Assembly (NCBI GenBank): GCA_018828205.1
Contig: JAHJWA010000153.1
Span: 1 to 8,488, forward strand
Length of the DNA stretch: 8,488 nt
Origin: Alphaproteobacteria bacterium
Lineage (GTDB): Bacteria; Pseudomonadota; Alphaproteobacteria; Sphingomonadales; Sphingomonadaceae
Direction of reading: 5' to 3'
Shown: one piece after another, positions 1-6,090 of the stretch
How the letters are laid out: the number at the start of each line of letters is the position of its first letter
How positions within the stretch are numbered: the stretch's first letter is position 1
The notes under the pieces: generated by a model
The model's input: the letters and a program-made list of their open reading frames with translations, nothing else
Databases searched by the model: none
Told to the model about the DNA's origin: nothing
Program-made: the position numbers and the translations under genes

Positions 1-440
1 ACCGCCTGCTGCATCCGCGCCACGATGGCATCCTTGGAGGATTGCGCGCGGCGATTGACGTCGTCGCGGATGGATGGCTCGACGCTCTGGCATGCCACGG
101 AGGCGATCACGCCCATGCAACCGCGACATTCGCCGCCGGTGGCGGTGTCGATCGCACCGGAAAGCATATATTCCGCGACGGCGCGCGCAGTCGGCTGCTC
201 GATCGCCTGACCGATATAGGCCAGCTTGTCCTTTTCGTAGAGATCGAGCGCCTGGCTGAAGAGCGCCTCTTTGTTGCCGAAGGCGGCGTAGAGACTGGGC
301 CGGGTAACACCCATCGCCTCGGTGAGCTCGGTCAGCGAGGCGCCTTCGTAACCCTTGGTCCAGAACACGCGCAGCGCCGCACCGAGAGCTGTTTCGATGT
401 CGAATTCGCGCGGACGACCCTTGGTGGCAAGCTTTTGCAT
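1..440 (-). CDS. TetR/AcrR-family transcriptional regulator (3' end cut by window)
   Basis: The first 146 residues of a leftward gene are visible, and the C-terminus lies outside the window. Residues about 12-58 form a standard TetR DNA-binding domain: an amphipathic first helix (ALGAALRVFWTKGYEGAS) is followed by the helix-turn-helix SLTELTEAMGVTRPSLYAAF and then GNKEALF. The later segment, around residues 100-120 (GGECRGCMGVIASVACQ), resembles the ligand-domain signature of a common TetR subgroup that carries a 'RGC' motif; Cys105, Cys108 and Cys117 are visible. The ATG at 440 places the helix-turn-helix at the usual distance from the N-terminus, although no strong Shine-Dalgarno sequence precedes it. 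Such proteins are normally dimeric repressors of themselves and of a neighbouring gene. The target is unknown; the divergent small genes to the right, or genes beyond the left edge, are candidates. Family assignment is very secure, regulon is not. Confidence 0.95.
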   Translation of the reverse strand, partial: MQKLATKGRPREFDIETALGAALRVFWTKGYEGASLTELTEAMGVTRPSLYAAFGNKEALFSQALDLYEKDKLAYIGQAIEQPTARAVAEYMLSGAIDTATGGECRGCMGVIASVACQSVEPSIRDDVNRRAQSSKDAIVARMQQA

Positions 441-579
441 ATCGAATGGTACAGATAGACACAGCGAACCGACACTGCAAGCGGCAGCCCCGTTTGCAGA
501 TCCTCGCTCGTCCAAGCGACCTCGCAAGCGAGCAGGCCCGGCTCTTGCTCCTTGCGCCGCACCGCCCTAACTCCGCGCG
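441..579. other. divergent intergenic region between TetR gene and small rightward gene
   Basis: These 139 bases separate the leftward TetR gene from a rightward frame that opens at 571, after a TAA at 568-570. They contain the direct repeat GACACAGCGAACC/GACACTGC (459-478) and an imperfect inverted repeat CTCGCT (503-508) / AGCGAG (527-532). Smaller CGCT/AGCG elements lie between its arms. A TetR repressor often binds a palindrome in such a divergent region, and the 503-532 repeat is the best candidate by eye. No protein-coding gene is apparent here. Confidence 0.35.
452..480 (-). promoter_or_regulatory. weak candidate promoter for the TetR gene
   Basis: Read on the minus strand, TTGCAG (475-480) and TATCTG (452-457) are separated by exactly 17 bases. 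They lie just upstream of the ATG at 440, so the transcript would have a very short leader, which fits the lack of a clear ribosome binding site. Each hexamer matches the sigma-70 consensus at only about three of six positions, so this is suggestive only. Confidence 0.22.
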
Positions 580-936
580 GTGCGCATCGAAGGTCTGTCC
601 CTGGTCAAACTCCGCCTGATCCTCGGTGCGATCATTGCCGTGGTCGTGCTGCATGCCACCCCGACAACACCGCTGCCCACCTATCGCGATCACGGTTCGG
701 CCTTCAGCGCCAGCACGGCAGAGGTGGCCGTGCTCCTGCGCCGGGACAGCGACCAGAAGCTCGCGATCGCGCCCCAGCCCCTGCCGCCGCCGCTCCTCGC
801 GGCGCCGCCGATCGCCGTTCGTCCCCTCGTTCTCCGGCAGCCTGTCAGCCGGCGCCCCCGTCAGCGCGGACCGCCGCTCCTGGCGCCCGTCCGCTTGCCG
901 CATGCATCGCCGCGAGGGCCTCCGTTCCAGATCTGA
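580..936 (+). CDS. small proline-rich exported or membrane-anchored protein, unknown function
   Basis: This is a 118-residue frame with a GTG start, the only usable start after the in-frame TAA at 568-570. Residues 9-25 (LVKLRLILGAIIAVVVL) form a basic-then-hydrophobic signal or anchor segment. A short motif HGSAFSASTAEVAVL follows at 38-52. The rest is rich in proline, arginine and leucine, with PQPLPPPLLAAPP near 65-77 and a tail ending SPRGPPFQI. Third codon positions are strongly G/C, as in the surrounding genes, which supports real coding. No enzymatic domain is recognised. The layout (short signal, small ordered motif, proline-rich tail) suggests an envelope-associated protein. The next gene starts 53 bases downstream on the same strand, so the two may be co-transcribed. 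A clear ribosome binding site is missing, which lowers confidence in the exact start. Confidence 0.55.
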   Translation: MRIEGLSLVKLRLILGAIIAVVVLHATPTTPLPTYRDHGSAFSASTAEVAVLLRRDSDQKLAIAPQPLPPPLLAAPPIAVRPLVLRQPVSRRPRQRGPPLLAPVRLPHASPRGPPFQI

Positions 937-989
937 TCCGTCGCGCTTCCTCGGGAGCGCCTCCGACCCAATCAGATCCGGATATATTC

Positions 990-1292
990 ATGAATGACCC
1001 AATCCTGGGAAGCGATGCTCCCCACGATCGCTTCGACCATATCGAAGCGATGCTCACCTCCTATCCCCAAGTCAGCGCCGAAGAGATCGACTGGCTCAAA
1101 CGCTGGTTCAGGAAGGAAGCGACCGCATTCGATGTCGCGAGCCTGGCGAGCAAACCGGCCTGCGAAGTCGGCTATCGTCGGTTCCGCGCCGACCATATCG
1201 ACCGGTTTACCGCCAAGGACTGGGTGGTGTTCGTCCTAGCGATCACCGTCCTCTCATGCGCGATCACCGCCGGCCTGGTGCTGGCCGCCTGA
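990..1292 (+). CDS. small protein with C-terminal transmembrane helix, unknown function
   Basis: This 100-residue protein starts at the ATG at 990. The frame stays open upstream to 552, but that stretch overlaps the previous small gene out of phase and reads as low-complexity Arg/Pro/Ala, so the internal ATG is preferred. The soluble part (1-76) is polar and probably helical, with ..EEIDWLKRWFRKEATAFDVASL.. around 31-52 and YRRFRADHIDRFTAKDW around 62-78. A single hydrophobic helix (about 79-98) ends in LVLAA at the C-terminus, giving the look of a tail-anchored inner-membrane protein with its bulk in the cytoplasm. Only a weak GGA is present upstream as a ribosome binding site. The gene ends 14 bases before the hairpin at 1307. 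No domain is recognised, and no function is proposed. Confidence 0.72.
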   Translation: MNDPILGSDAPHDRFDHIEAMLTSYPQVSAEEIDWLKRWFRKEATAFDVASLASKPACEVGYRRFRADHIDRFTAKDWVVFVLAITVLSCAITAGLVLAA

Positions 1293-1306
1293 CGATCCGA
1301 TGGAGC

Positions 1307-1342
1307 CTCGAAGCACGCCCCTTCGACCGGGCGTGCTTCGAG
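1307..1342. terminator. bidirectional intrinsic-type hairpin between convergent genes
   Basis: A perfect 14-bp inverted repeat, CTCGAAGCACGCCC (1307-1320) and GGGCGTGCTTCGAG (1329-1342), encloses an 8-base loop. It sits 14 bases after the stop of the rightward small gene and 10 bases before the stop codon of the leftward peptidase gene, which is where a shared terminator for convergent transcripts is expected. Neither side has a clear T-tract, so it could instead be an mRNA 3'-end stabilising stem. Confidence 0.8.
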
Positions 1343-1352
1343 CAGCTCGCAC

Positions 1353-3524
1353 CTATTCCTCGTCGTAGCCGCCGTCGTCATCCATCAGCTGCTGCATCAG
1401 ATAGACGTTCTGCAGCGCGAGCAGCTTGGCGCGCTGGTCGTTGTCGACCCCGCCCGAATGGCCCCCGGTCATGTCCTCGTAATAGTAATAGGCCTGCCCC
1501 ATCTGGTTCATCCGCGCCGCCGCCTTGCGGCCGTGCGCGGGGTGCGTCCGGTCGTCGGCGGTGCTGGTGATGTAGAAGGGCGTGGGGAAATCGGTCTCCG
1601 CGGTCAGCTTCTGATAGGGCGAATAGGGTTCGATCCAGCCGCGCTGCTCGGCGATGCGCGGATCGCCATATTCGCCGATCCACGACGCGCCGCGGCCGAT
1701 CTCGTGATAGCGCAGCATGTCGAACAGCGGGATCTGGACGATCGCGGCGTTGAACAAGTCGGGGCGCTGGGTGAAGGCGGTGCCGACCAGCAGCCCGCCC
1801 TGGCTGCCGCCCTGGATGCCGAGATGCTCGGGGCTGGTGATCCCGCGCGCGACCAGATCGTCGGCGATGGCGATGAAATCGTCCCAGGTGCGCTGCTTGT
1901 TCTCGCGGATCGCGGTCTGGTGCCATTCGGGCCCGAACTCGCCGCCGCCGCGCATATTGCCCAGTACATAGGCGCCGCCGCGCTCGAGCCACAGCTTGCC
2001 GGTGGTGCCCAGATAGCCGGGCAGGCGCGGGACCTGGAAACCGCCATAGCCCGAGAGCAGCGTCGCGGTGGTCCCGTCCATCACCATGCCCCTGGGCTTG
2101 ACGAGGAAATAGGGGATCCGCGTGCCGTCCTTGCTGGTCGCCTCGAACTGCTCGACCTCCATGCCGTCGCCGTCGAAGCGCGCCGGGCTGGTCTTGAGAA
2201 CCTCGGGGGCGGAGCTGCCGTCCGAGTAATAGAGCGTGCTGGGGGTGAGGAAGTCGGTGACCGAATACATGATCTGGTCGCTGTCGTCGGCCGAGGCGGC
2301 GACGCCCACCGTGGCGTTGTCGGGCAGCGCGACGCGCTGGCTCACCCACTCGCCGCCCTCGTAATCGAACCGCAGCACCTGCCCGCGGACGTTGTCGAGC
2401 AGATTGACGAACATCGAATTGGCGGTGATCGACGCGCCCTGCTTGGTCTGGCGCTCGCCCGGCGCCCAGACCAGCGATTTGGCCACGCCGTTGGGATCGG
2501 CCTTCCAGGCTTCCAGTTCCGCGGCGACGATGGAATCGGCAGGATAGGTGGTGCCGCCGGCGGTCCAGGGCACATCGGTGCTGAACAGAATATGCCCGTC
2601 GACAATGCCGAACAGGCCGGACTTCTCCGGCATGTCGAGCCGCACCCATTCCGAACCGCGCTGCAGGTAATAGGCGCGCTCGTGGAACGAGAGCCCGCGA
2701 TAGGCGGCGCGTGCCTGGATCGCGCCGGTGGCATCGCGCAGCAGGATTGCGCCCGCCGAAACATCCGAGGCCTCGCCGCGGAACACCTCGGGCGCGTCCT
2801 CGATCGGCGTGCCGCGCTTCCATTCGCGGGTGGTGAAGGGATAGAGGCTCTCGGTCAGAGTGCCATCGCCGAAGTCGCGGCTGACCAGCAGCGTGTCCTC
2901 GTCGATCCAGCTGGTGCCGCCCTGGCTTTCGGGGAGGAAGAACCCGCCCTCCACGAAGCTGCGGGTCTCCATGTCGAATTCGCGCAGTTCGTCGGCGTCC
3001 TTGCCGCCGTCGGACAGGCCTACCATGCAGCGCCGCCCTTCGGGAGGCAGGCAGCTCATGCCGTGATACACCCACTCGCGGCCTTCGTCGCGCGCGAGCT
3101 GGTCGATATCGAGAATGGTTTCCCATTGCGGGCTGTCGGTACGGTAGCTGTCGAGCGTCGTCAGCCGCAGCAGACCCTTGGGATTCTTCGCATCCTGCCA
3201 GAAATTCACCAGCCCGTAGGGCGTGAAGCCGACATAGGGGATGCGATCCTCGCTATCGAGGATGGCCAGCGCTTCGGCCTTGAGCGCGGCGAAGCGCGGA
3301 TCCGCGCCCAGCGTCTGGTCGACCCTTGTATTTTCCGATCGCACCCAGGACAGGGCCGGGACGCTGCGGGCCTCCTCGAGCCAGATGAAGGGATCGTTCT
3401 CGCTCTCGAAAGGGGCGGCAGGGGGGGCTTCGTCGGTCATTGTGGTCGGGGTTTCCTGCGCCAAGACGGGCTGCGCGGCCAAGGCAAGAGCGAGAGCGAT
3501 CGTGCTCCGCGGACTGATGGTCAT
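1353..3524 (-). CDS. exported prolyl-oligopeptidase-family serine peptidase (S9A type)
   Basis: This 723-residue protein starts at the ATG at 3524. GGGAAGGGA lies ten bases before that start, and a classic signal peptide follows it (hydrophobic 8-22, cleavage after AQPVLA, about residue 22). It is therefore probably periplasmic. Residues 45-450 are the N-terminal beta-propeller that filters substrates; the family opening FIWLEE is at 46-51. Residues 460-715 are the alpha/beta-hydrolase domain. The catalytic triad is readable: Ser574 in GGSQGG, Asp657 in the DDR motif (with Arg659 as the usual substrate-binding arginine), and His689 in GGHSGG. Tyr493 in GYGGF is the expected oxyanion residue, and NMRGGGEFGPEWH (523-535) is another family signature. 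Most relatives have GGSNGG at the nucleophile. Cys158 and Cys166 could form a disulfide, which fits export. The tail is very acidic (MDDDGGYDEE). The family cleaves short peptides, usually after proline; actual specificity is unknown. The gene follows the operon at 3822-8488 after a 297-base gap. Confidence 0.95.
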   Translation of the reverse strand: MTISPRSTIALALALAAQPVLAQETPTTMTDEAPPAAPFESENDPFIWLEEARSVPALSWVRSENTRVDQTLGADPRFAALKAEALAILDSEDRIPYVGFTPYGLVNFWQDAKNPKGLLRLTTLDSYRTDSPQWETILDIDQLARDEGREWVYHGMSCLPPEGRRCMVGLSDGGKDADELREFDMETRSFVEGGFFLPESQGGTSWIDEDTLLVSRDFGDGTLTESLYPFTTREWKRGTPIEDAPEVFRGEASDVSAGAILLRDATGAIQARAAYRGLSFHERAYYLQRGSEWVRLDMPEKSGLFGIVDGHILFSTDVPWTAGGTTYPADSIVAAELEAWKADPNGVAKSLVWAPGERQTKQGASITANSMFVNLLDNVRGQVLRFDYEGGEWVSQRVALPDNATVGVAASADDSDQIMYSVTDFLTPSTLYYSDGSSAPEVLKTSPARFDGDGMEVEQFEATSKDGTRIPYFLVKPRGMVMDGTTATLLSGYGGFQVPRLPGYLGTTGKLWLERGGAYVLGNMRGGGEFGPEWHQTAIRENKQRTWDDFIAIADDLVARGITSPEHLGIQGGSQGGLLVGTAFTQRPDLFNAAIVQIPLFDMLRYHEIGRGASWIGEYGDPRIAEQRGWIEPYSPYQKLTAETDFPTPFYITSTADDRTHPAHGRKAAARMNQMGQAYYYYEDMTGGHSGGVDNDQRAKLLALQNVYLMQQLMDDDGGYDEE

Positions 3525-3821
3525 GATATGTCGATCCCTTCCCAAATTACACGCACGAACCGTGCCTTGGCCCGCTGGGCCATGCAAGGGAAACTCGGAA
3601 GCGGAGCCGTGGCGGGTGCGGAAATCGGTTTGGGGCCGCTGCTGCAAGAGAGGGACAAGCAAGGTCGACCCGAGCGAAACGAACGCGACCGATGCCCACC
3701 GCCAAATGCGGTGCAGATCGATAGCGCCTCCTCGCAGGTGTTGCTGCCCCCCGATGATCGCGAACGCGCCGACCGGGCTCGCGGTGTCGGGCCCCGCGGT
3801 CTATTCGCTGCGGATCGCGAC
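3525..3821. other. 297-base non-coding region between two leftward genes
   Basis: No gene is supported in this stretch. Frames are open because of the high GC content, but the translations are arginine-, serine- and proline-rich and match no recognisable protein. A perfect inverted repeat TGGCCC-GCT-GGGCCA (3568-3582) lies 44 bases upstream of the peptidase start and could be an operator or a small stem in its leader. On the minus strand a TAATTT-like element (within 3540-3550) close to the ribosome binding site could be part of a promoter, but no convincing -35 partner is seen. Just after the lipoprotein stop, 3771-3801 can fold into an interrupted stem (GACC/GGTC outside, GGGC/GCCC inside); this is a weak terminator candidate for the upstream operon. 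Confidence 0.4.
3535..3543 (-). promoter_or_regulatory. ribosome binding site of the S9A peptidase
   Basis: On the minus strand GGGAAGGGA lies ten bases before the ATG at 3524. The reading frame stays open for 92 codons upstream of this ATG, with another ATG at 3662, so this purine-rich site together with the signal peptide that follows decides the start. Confidence 0.65.
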
Positions 3822-6077
3822 CTACTCCGCGTCGAGCGATAGCTCTCGATAGCGGTTGAAGCCGGCCCCGCCTTGCGATCCGGCATCATAGACATAGCCG
3901 TAGACCGATCGCCCATCCGGCCGCCGGATTATGCTGCCGCGCACCCAGGAGCCCGCGATGCCATCCACCTGCAGCACCGGCTTCTCCCAGCGGTCGCCCA
4001 GCCGGCGGGTGCTGAAGATGCTGCGGGTATCCTCGTCGACGAAAAGCGCGAACAGCGAGCCGCCGTCGGCCACCAGATCCGCAGCAGGTTGTTGCGAATC
4101 CACCGCGTCGGCGATCACCGCGCGATCGGATATCCGGACTGCGGGCCCGGGGGCGGAACCGCCCTTGACCTGCCGTTCCCACAAGCTCCCATCGGCCAGC
4201 CGATAGGCGATCGTCACACTATCGGTTTCGGCATCATAGGCGAGCGGCAGCACCGCGCCATATTCGGCCCGGCTCGTCCCCGCTCCCCGAGCGAGTTTCT
4301 GGCGGTCGGTAAGCGTGCCGCCGGGAAGCAGGCGGCGATACCAGATCATCCCGTCGTCGCTGAAATAGGCCAGGTGGACGACATCGCCGCGCCCTGCGAC
4401 GGCCTGCGGCCCGGCATTGATGAACTCCGCTCCGGGATCCAGGACCCTCGGAGCCCCCCAGCTGCCCTCGGCCGAACGAATGGCATAATACAGCCGGTCG
4501 GCCAGGAAGATGGCGACCACGCTTTGGTCGGAGCGGACGGCCATGGTTGCAGTCTGCGCGATGGCCTCTTCGCTGGCAGCCAGTTCGTCGCGGATTTCCC
4601 AGCTATCCGGATCGGTCGGGTGATCGGAAGTGCGAAAAACATGGTAGCGGACCGAACCGGTCACCTGGTGGACGATGTGGATTCGGCCCTCCACCATCTG
4701 CCCGCTGACCGATTCCAGATCGCCGGTCTGCGGCCGGTTGCGGCCATCGATCTCGCGCCAGCTGCGTCCGCCATCCTCGGACTTGACCATCATAAACTTG
4801 TTGTCGGTCTCGGTCGGCTCCATGATGAAATAGAGGTCGCCATTCTGCGCCTGCCACGGCCCGATACGGCCCGGCGTTTCGACGAATGTGCCGCCCAGAT
4901 GGCCGGGCGGAACAGTCAGCGTCAGCTGCGCCACGGCGCTGTTGGCGGCTTGCCCGCCCGCCATCCGGAACTCGAAACGGTCCCCGCTTTCGTTGAGCGC
5001 AGCGCCATCGGCAAAGCGGCGGATCACCAGCGGCCATTCGAACTCGCCATGCGCTTCGGCACCACCCCAAGTCGGGGTCCGGTTGCGCAGCGACAGGCCG
5101 AAGCCGGGCGCGAAGGGGTCGGAGGAGCCCGCGAGCAAATCCTCGGTAGCCGCGCCATGGTCATAGGCCTGCGTCGCGATAATGCTGACGCCGGGGGTGC
5201 TCGGAACGCCTTCGATGGTCAGCCGCGATATATCCACTTCGGCGCCAGCCGGGATGGCGAGGCCGGTTTCCCCGTCGATGCCAGACAGCGGCATGGCCAG
5301 GAGATCCCGATCGTCGAACCCCAGCTCGATACGCCCCTCCTCGAATTTGACCTCCACCTCGTGCCAGCTCCCGCGCGCGATCGCGACGGACTCGCGTGCG
5401 AGGACGATTTCCTCGCCATCGGAGATGCGGACGAGCGTGATCCCGCGATCGGGATGCACGCGGACCAGCCCGTGATTGTCCGCATCGACATGTTCGAACA
5501 CCAGCGCGAAGCCTTCTCTGGCACCCTCGCTGGCGCCCTCGGGGAGACGAAACCGCGCGGCATAGCTGAATTCCGGCAAGGGCCAGGGTGCGGCATAGGT
5601 AGCCGTCAGACCGGCCGCCCCGCCCTGCGCGCGCAGCACGCTGTCCGGGCCATCCTGCGCGATGGCGAGCCCGTCAGCCGCGCCGGCACGAACCAGCCAG
5701 CCTTGGAGCGCAGAACCGGGGGCGTATTCCGCAAAATCCAGCTCGAGCTCCAGCTTGGGATAGGGAAAGGCCTGCGCGTCGAGGTTCTGCCATTCCCCGC
5801 CATTGCGGCGGGCTTGCAGGTGCAAGCCGGCGTCGGCTTCGCCCGCGCCGGCTTCGATCCGCAGACGAAACGGCTGGTCCGCCGCGATCGTGACCGCTTC
5901 TCCCGTGGGACCTGCCCAGCCGGTATCCGCATTGAGCGGCGCGTCGAGATCGGCGCGGGCCCGGTATGTCAATTGCCCATCGGTGGTCGGGGCGCAGCCC
6001 ATCGCCGCGCCGACCATTGCCGCGAGCGACAAGGATCTGAGCGCCTGCGCGCGGAAAGCCCGCACTGAACCGGCCAT
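3822..6077 (-). CDS. probable lipoprotein with LamG-like domain and sialidase-like (Asp-box) beta-propeller
   Basis: This protein has 751 residues from the ATG at 6077. An in-frame ATG at 6107 would add ten residues and overlap the phosphatase gene. The N-terminus (RAFRAQALRSLSLAAMVGAAMGC) is a signal peptide that may end in a lipobox at Cys28, although Ala-Met-Gly before the Cys is not canonical. Residues about 60-130 look like half of a beta-sandwich (RRNGGEWQNLDAQAF). Residues about 135-290 resemble a concanavalin/LamG or DUF1080-type jelly roll (ARFRLPEG, GFALVFEHVDADNHGLVRV, GSWHEVEVKFEEGRIEL). Residues 293-380 look like another sandwich segment. Residues about 395-745 form repeated four-strand sheets of a propeller, with one clear Asp box SEDGGRSW (433-440) and degenerate ones near 483-493 and 534-540. 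The full set of sialidase catalytic residues could not be found, so binding is as likely as hydrolysis. It is the third gene of the receptor-phosphatase operon. Fold is fairly sure, function is not. Confidence 0.82.
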   Translation of the reverse strand: MAGSVRAFRAQALRSLSLAAMVGAAMGCAPTTDGQLTYRARADLDAPLNADTGWAGPTGEAVTIAADQPFRLRIEAGAGEADAGLHLQARRNGGEWQNLDAQAFPYPKLELELDFAEYAPGSALQGWLVRAGAADGLAIAQDGPDSVLRAQGGAAGLTATYAAPWPLPEFSYAARFRLPEGASEGAREGFALVFEHVDADNHGLVRVHPDRGITLVRISDGEEIVLARESVAIARGSWHEVEVKFEEGRIELGFDDRDLLAMPLSGIDGETGLAIPAGAEVDISRLTIEGVPSTPGVSIIATQAYDHGAATEDLLAGSSDPFAPGFGLSLRNRTPTWGGAEAHGEFEWPLVIRRFADGAALNESGDRFEFRMAGGQAANSAVAQLTLTVPPGHLGGTFVETPGRIGPWQAQNGDLYFIMEPTETDNKFMMVKSEDGGRSWREIDGRNRPQTGDLESVSGQMVEGRIHIVHQVTGSVRYHVFRTSDHPTDPDSWEIRDELAASEEAIAQTATMAVRSDQSVVAIFLADRLYYAIRSAEGSWGAPRVLDPGAEFINAGPQAVAGRGDVVHLAYFSDDGMIWYRRLLPGGTLTDRQKLARGAGTSRAEYGAVLPLAYDAETDSVTIAYRLADGSLWERQVKGGSAPGPAVRISDRAVIADAVDSQQPAADLVADGGSLFALFVDEDTRSIFSTRRLGDRWEKPVLQVDGIAGSWVRGSIIRRPDGRSVYGYVYDAGSQGGAGFNRYRELSLDAE

Positions 6078-6090
6078 GCAACCCAGCCGG

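Noticed and set aside
552..989. Extension of the tail-anchored small protein upstream to the ATG at 552
   Set aside because: The added 146 residues are Arg/Ala/Pro-rich, overlap the other small gene in a different phase, and would remove the natural short soluble-plus-anchor layout.
3525..3821. Possible extra small gene or pseudogene, since the peptidase frame stays open for 92 codons upstream of its start
   Set aside because: The translation shows no recognisable protein and mixed composition. The signal peptide and ribosome binding site at 3524 mark the true start, and openness is expected from GC content.
1458..3842. Very long open frame on the + strand (about 790 codons) antisense to the peptidase gene
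   Set aside because: Its translation is Ala/Gly/Arg/Ile-rich with no recognisable domain, while the opposite strand has a complete peptidase with catalytic triad and signal peptide. Such antisense frames are typical of high-GC genes.
5535..5560. FRLP in the lipoprotein resembles the FRIP motif of sialidases
   Set aside because: It lies in the LamG-like part (residues 176-179), about 220 residues before the propeller, so it cannot be the sialidase active-site arginine motif.
3873..6068. Long open frame on the + strand (about 730 codons) antisense to the lipoprotein gene
   Set aside because: Same reasoning: a shadow of a real high-GC gene, with low-complexity translation and no domain.
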